A stretch of DNA of 64,000 nucleotides from Impatiens glandulifera (lineage: Eukaryota > Streptophyta > Magnoliopsida > Ericales > Balsaminaceae). The notes under the pieces are model-generated. The model saw nothing but the letters and a program-made list of their open reading frames with translations. It searched no databases and was not told the origin of the DNA. A program made the position numbers and the translations under genes. Location of the stretch: positions 48,421,689-48,485,688 of the forward strand of contig NC_061868.1 of the NCBI RefSeq assembly GCF_907164915.1, read 5' to 3'. Positions 58,270 through 64,000 of this stretch are shown here, piece after piece; within the stretch, counting starts at the first letter, position 1, and each line of letters opens with the position of its first letter.

Positions 58270-61200
58270 GACTGGCTGTCTATCAAATTTACCCCCCACG
58301 TTTCTATCTTCTTACGAATTTGCCACTCGCTCTCATTGACGACGACGACGAAGACACCATCTGACGATTTTATCCATATTTAGCACTACAATTTACAGAA
58401 TTGCCATTGTCCTAATCTCTTAACACTCATATTTCTTTTTTTATGTTTTAAATGGTCAGAAGATTTCATGAGATACGACAGATATTTATTATTTTATAAC
58501 TTTGTAATATATATATAAAATAAAAAAAAATTATATTTAAAGAAAAAGATAAACAGATATATATCATATGATGTCGGGTGCATCCGGTAGTTGTTAAAAT
58601 ATTTGAATTAATGTGACTAATTGAATGTTTACATAATTGGGTTACTATTTCAGTTTTTTTTATAGACTATCTCGTTGGAGAGAAATTATCGAACTTTCAC
58701 TGATCGTAGCAGTGCAATGCATATGACGTATCATTCATAATACTATTATTATTATGTTTTCTGAGATTCTTGAAAAGTCGGTAGAGTTTGTCGAAAAGTT
58801 AATCATTTTTTTCGAAAATTTACAAATTTGATAACTTATTAAGTAACGTTCTTTATTTTTTAGTTTTAATTTTTTTTGTTTTCATAATTTTGTGGTTGTG
58901 ATTAAATCGATAATATCATTTTTATATATATGGATATTCTTACAAAAAAAAAAATTAATAAAATAATAATACAAAGCTTATCTTATCTTACACTTGACAC
59001 AAGTATATCTTTCTCTAGAAAGCTCAAATGTGATTATATCATGTAAATTTTATTAATTATTATAATTTCTTTAAGATAATTATTATAGAAAAAATGAAAA
59101 ATGGATTAGATTTATTTAGGTTAACTATTTCTATTGAAATCATGCTCTCAATTTAAATAAATGTGTTATAGTGAGTATTGATCCTATTATATATTTTTTT
59201 CTACAAAATTCTATTCATTTGCCGCAGAATGAGGGTTAATTAGTTCAATTTTATTATATAACTAAAATTGTATAAATAATTAAGAAGTAAATATTGTGAA
59301 GTTTTATATAATCACAATGTAAAAAGAAATCATTAACAAAGACAAAATAAAATAAAATAATATATAATAATTAATTAATTGTGCAGTAGTTGTTTGTTAG
59401 GAGTCTGAAATCCTATCATAATTACACTATTTTTAATGCATACTTATGTTTACATTTTCCAACTACTTATTAATAATTAATTACTACGTCATTTTCATTC
59501 CATTACAGAATGATAATTGTATTACTTCCAATTAGTTATTTATTTCTAAACAATTAACATGATTTATTTATTATGATTGCGATCAATATATTTTAACTAT
59601 GCTTGGTTTGATTTGAGCCCAATTTATTTATTTTTATTTAAAATTATATTTGTTTATAATATTTTATTGTGGTGCTGATTTAAGTGAATTAATGTTCTGA
59701 AATATTTTTATTTATGTAGATATTATCAAATTTAATAATATTTGATAAATTTTTAAACAAAGCCATTATATTTATTATCTCACACAATTTATTAACAATT
59801 TTTTTTAATTTTTTTTCAAAATTTAATCAAAATAAAAAAAATATAGTAACATTAATGAAAAAAAAAGAAAAATAAGCAAATGCATTTCATGTGACCCGCA
59901 TGCATGCTAATACTAGCAAATTCAACATCAAATTAATAATTCAATTAACTATTTGTGGAAGAACGCCAATGTTGATTGAGAACGTCCTTATTTCAAGTTT
60001 TCAACCACTTGGGGGATATTTGAAGGTGTATTTAATTAAATTAATTGACTGAATGATCAAAGAGCTAACTAATAATAAAACTTTTTTATTATAAAAATAA
60101 ATATATATATCAACTCTTTTATTGACCGCCATCTACAATTTTATTGATTTATATAGGTCAATTGTCTTCAAATTCTTTTAATGTTATATTTAATTAAACA
60201 AATTAATTGTTAAAGTCCCACTAAATTAACATATTTCTTAAATTTCATTTGAAAATAATACTTTTTCTAACATATAAACAATGGTATCAACTCAATTTAT
60301 AGTCTAAAAAAATATAGATTATCAATTTATAGATTGTGAATCTTTTGAACTATATGAACAGATTAGACCCATTATTGTCTTTTTCAACTTAAATGAGAGA
60401 TCTCAGACATTGTGGTCCCTATTGTAATAAAAATGAGAGTTGTTGGGATAAAAAAAATTTTAACGGCAATTTAAGTAATAATTTAGTCTAATTTTATTAT
60501 TTTAGCATGAATGATGTATAAATAAATTATGGTAATGGCTTTTATTTTAACTTATGTAATCTATATTTTTTTTTATGTAATAGGTTAGTATGATCCTCAC
60601 AATTTTGACTTATTAAAATTAAAACGTTATAAGTAACCTTTATCTTTTATTATTTAATACATGTTACTATTAAATTGAGTTGCAATGTCATTTATATGTA
60701 TGTATTGTGGTTTTTCTGTAGGAATTTTTTTTTCCAGTTTTAATTAAACAATTCATTTAAATATACTTTTTTAATGCATTGCATCATCAATATAAATGCT
60801 TAGCTAATAATATGATATAACATGTTTCATGAATAAGTAAACCATTGCGGCCATTTTAGGCAATTATTTGACTTATTTTGGTCTTCTTTATGACTTGCTA
60901 AGCTATGGGTATGCTAACTAAATATTTATAATTTTAATCACAAATTCGCCAATGTCAAAATTGGGAAATATCCAAATTGTAATTAAATAAAATAAATTTA
61001 AAATCTAATAACTAATGTGTTACGTCAAAAATTGACCTTTCCCGAAAAAAGATTTCGTTGTTCGATAGTCGTGCTTCATAACTCACATTTTATCGAATGA
61101 GACGAGAAATCAAAATGATAGATTTGACTAGAGTGCATTTAAAAACGTCGATTAAAACTAGCTTTGATTATTTAATACATGTTACTAGAGTGCATTTTAT

Positions 61201-61315
61201 ACAATTCCATTAACTATTCAACAATTTGTAGACGATATTTTTTTTCTCTCCTACACTTATGGTCTTTTTATCTTTATAACTTTGTTGCCCAATCATTTCT
61301 CTTTTGAAATATATA
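58270..61315. other. AT-rich gene-free DNA
   Basis: No supportable gene, RNA or bounded element is seen in this 3-kb stretch. Confidence 0.55.
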
Positions 61316-61464
61316 AATTCAAACTCACCCCACTAAGATAGTCTAGTGGTAAGAGTCGGCTTAAGAGACCAAAATGTCACGGATTCGATTCCTTCTGGAA
61401 GCGCTTTGAGTTTAAATGGGAATCATGAATTAGGGGTGTCATGCTAGTTCTCCTTTAATTCAAA
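61316..61464 (+). mobile_element. tRNA-derived SINE, second copy
   Basis: It shares AGAGTCGGCTTAAGAGACC, ATGTCACGGATTCGATT and GCTTTGAGTTTAA-type blocks with the SINE at 2407-2526. Box A (TCTAGTGGTAAGAG) and box B (GGATTCGATTCC) are better preserved here. A possible 8-bp duplication AATTCAAA flanks it (61316-61323 and 61457-61464). The poly(A) tail is short or lost. Confidence 0.7.
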
Positions 61465-64000
61465 TAAAAAACAAATCCAAACCAAGAAGAGGTAATGAGA
61501 TTTCTAATCAAAGTACAATTACAAATACATTAAAGTGTTAACAAAGAAATGCTACAAAATGTTTTACCCGAATAGTATTTTGAATCGAAACTCGAAAATC
61601 GATCCTCCAATCTATCATTCAGTCTCTCTCAAATACATGTAATTAAAAACAAAATACATTTTTTCTTCCTTCGCTCACTCATTGGTCCGTCTTGGTCGTC
61701 CTCCTTTTGTTGTTTATATAAGGCTTCTTTATGGGTTTAGGCTTCGATTTAGGGTTTCGCTATTTAAAAGGGACTCTGCGTTCTGCGTTTTATGGGGGTC
61801 TCCTGATCCTCGACCCTAGAGATGCTTGGCATTTTGCTCCTAATGACTTTTCCAACAAATCCAAATAAATTATATTTCCGAAATGAGGCTCCTGTAAGGT
61901 CTGGGTACGTTTGTTTTGCTTGTTTAGAATCTGAGCATTTGTGCCTGAGTCTTGTTTGACCAACAAATTGCTTTTCTTAACCTGCAAAAATAAACACACG
62001 AATAAATTAATCAAATAGAGATAAAATTCATTTTTATTCTATTTAATTTGTTTGATTTATTATAAATTTATGGTGTAAAATTAGGGTGTTACCCTATATT
62101 TTTTTATTTTATTTTATGTTGTGTATTGAGCTCTCAATTGTTTTACCAAAATTTCTTGAGATCACTAGTATGTTATATTATTTTTGTTTTTGTTGACCTC
62201 TTTTTCAAAAGAATTAAATATATATTTTTAAAAACGGTTAAAATCATCTAATTAAAATCTAAAAAGTGGGAGGATCAAGAATTAAAGCTAGACAAATTTT
62301 TGTTATGATTAAATGATGACAATCTAACGACCCTAAAACCTGATTAGTAACAATCAAACATACAAGAAATAAAGATTACAAACAAAAATTACAAGCTGTA
62401 TCAAATCCTAATTATCCCAATCAGGATTTTTATTTTCATACCAACTTGATATTTCAACATGTTGTCTTTCTCTTCCCCTTGTCTTTCTTATTCCCCTTCC
62501 CCTTCTTCTTGCAATGAAAGGGGATGAACTGAATAGTTTGCTGAATACTGCATATTTTCATTTCGATTTCTTTTTTTATATGAACTCGTTCTGATTTAAT
62601 AGAAAGAATTATTATTTAAAATTTTTGAGTTCTTGACCTTTTGTTCTCCACTTGAATAAATCAAATAATTTTAAATAAATTTGTGGCAAGTGATTAACAT
62701 AATTGTATTGGAACAATTCAGAATTTTTTTTTATAGCTTTTAATATTTTTATTGATATTTTTAAAATTAGAGTATTAAGTAGAAAAATGCAAAGATGGTG
62801 AATCTCTTTTTATTCCAAGTTTCATGGGGAATAGCACAGCATGACTTCATCACTAAACTTAATTAATTCTATGATTTAGAATTTTTTTAAATAATCTCAA
62901 ATCAAATCACTATTATAAAAAAATAAATAAATAAATAAGAAGAAGCCCACCAACCATAAATTAAAGTCTGCAAAATCACATGTGACCACCACCTTGTGAG
63001 ACGTGACAATAAATTATATAAATAAATAAATAAATATTTTGTTAATTCATCAGATCTAAATTAATTAAAAACAATTACACTCTTTGTACTCACGTGTCTT
63101 CGATCAGAATTAGAGATTTTTTATAAATCAATGTCATAATATTAATTGTTAATAATGTTATAAATTAACATTCAAGTCAATATTCCACCTTAAGTGTTTT
63201 ATTAATCAAGGTGTATTTATTTGGCCCGATTCTACCGCTCTAACTTTTAGATAATCAAACTAGTCCTTAATTTGGTTTAATTATAAAATTAAAATTAATA
63301 TTATTCCAACAACCTCCCCATTTTATAAAGTTACAAATATAAATTCCACCAGCCCGCCATACACGAGCTCCCTTACCAGTCCACGTTGAAATTATTAAAT
63401 TTTTTATTTTTATTTTTTCTTAAATCATAAGTGGTGGCTATAAGGTGAGGTCTGTTATTCTTAGATAAGCCTTAGGGGGTCACTCTAAAAAAAAAAGAAT
63501 TATTTTACCCAAAGTTTGAACTTTAAGACAGTATTGATTAAAATATTTTTGTTAATTATAATACAAAATTAGTATATATTCTTAATATAACTTAACAAAA
63601 TATAGAAACTTAAATAAAAAATAAATAAATAAGAGCACTATTTTTTGGCCTGAAATACCCCCAAACTTTGAGCATAACCACTCAACAGCCATATGCCATA
63701 ACCCATTCAGAATTAAATTCTAAATTTATTAATTTTACGTATAATTATATTGATGAGTTTCTTAATGTTTAATTAAATATGTAAATTTTCTAATAAGTAA
63801 ACTCATTTATTATGTATTTATATGTAATCTTTTAATATGAATTAAGAATATATAATCCTATTTTGAAATATTTAAATAAGTATTAAATTTTAAATATAGG
63901 TAGGACCCAATAATTAAGAAAGGTGGGGCCAAGATCTTAAGAACACGACAAAGGACTTGTTTGCATGCAGTCCACGATCCCTCTCGGTAAATTATTTTAA
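61465..64000. other. AT-rich intergenic DNA, possible gene fragments
   Basis: A less A/T-rich block at 61680-61985 contains a minus-strand frame of 74 codons after a TTTTTGCAG acceptor-like site. A short basic minus-strand stretch (KKKGKGNKKDKGKRK) lies near 62460-62535. I recognise neither, and they are not called as genes. The rest is A/T-rich with ATAA-type microrepeats near 62915-62938 and 63018-63035. Confidence 0.35.

Noticed and set aside
61790..62014. Minus-strand frame of 74 codons after an acceptor-like site
   Set aside because: No recognised family, and no adjoining exon could be joined. Kept only as a note in the intergenic entry.

Overview
The window is nuclear DNA of a dicot-like flowering plant. 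It is strongly AT-rich, its genes are split by short GT-AG introns, and the products are plant-specific families: 8-cysteine lipid-transfer proteins, SLAC1, TCP, a SOC1-like MADS protein and DUF1191. It also holds a nuclear tRNA-Trp and plant-type transposons. I cannot name the species.

Layout. 1-6.6 kb: two paralogous two-exon lipid-transfer-protein genes, with a broken Mutator-like (MULE) transposase copy between them and a SINE behind the first. 6.87 kb: tRNA-Trp. 8.4-11.5 kb: a VTT/DedA-type membrane protein gene facing an ACS10-like aminotransferase-family gene whose catalytic residues are largely replaced. 16-23.2 kb: an 18-exon TPX2-like microtubule protein gene facing the anion-channel gene SLAC1. 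23.3-41.3 kb: mostly repeats and relics. These are a copia fragment, a hAT-like element nested in an older repeat, a complete 3.1-kb MULE with terminal inverted repeats and target-site duplication, subtilase and cytochrome P450 relics, and one intact DUF1191 gene. 41.5-46.8 kb: a Fizzy-related/CCS52A gene facing a SOC1-like MADS-box gene. 50.6-51.7 kb: a class I TCP gene. 53.35-54.55 kb: a fold-back element. 54.9-58 kb: HMG-CoA synthase in 12 exons. 58.3-64 kb: gene-poor DNA with a second SINE copy.

How genes relate. There is no operon-like grouping. Three gene pairs are convergent (VTT/ACS10-like, TPX2-like/SLAC1, CCS52A/MADS), with their stop codons 257-398 bp apart. Two cell-cycle genes carry fitting promoter motifs: AACGG (MSA) cores before the TPX2-like gene, and an E2F-type palindrome before CCS52A. 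Exon boundaries were built by hand from reading-frame continuity, GT-AG sites and family knowledge. For the multi-exon genes all exon lengths sum to an open frame.

The most unusual items are the ACS10-like pseudoenzyme candidate, the 21-bp satellite inside the MULE that is open in all six frames, and the well-bounded small transposons with visible target duplications.
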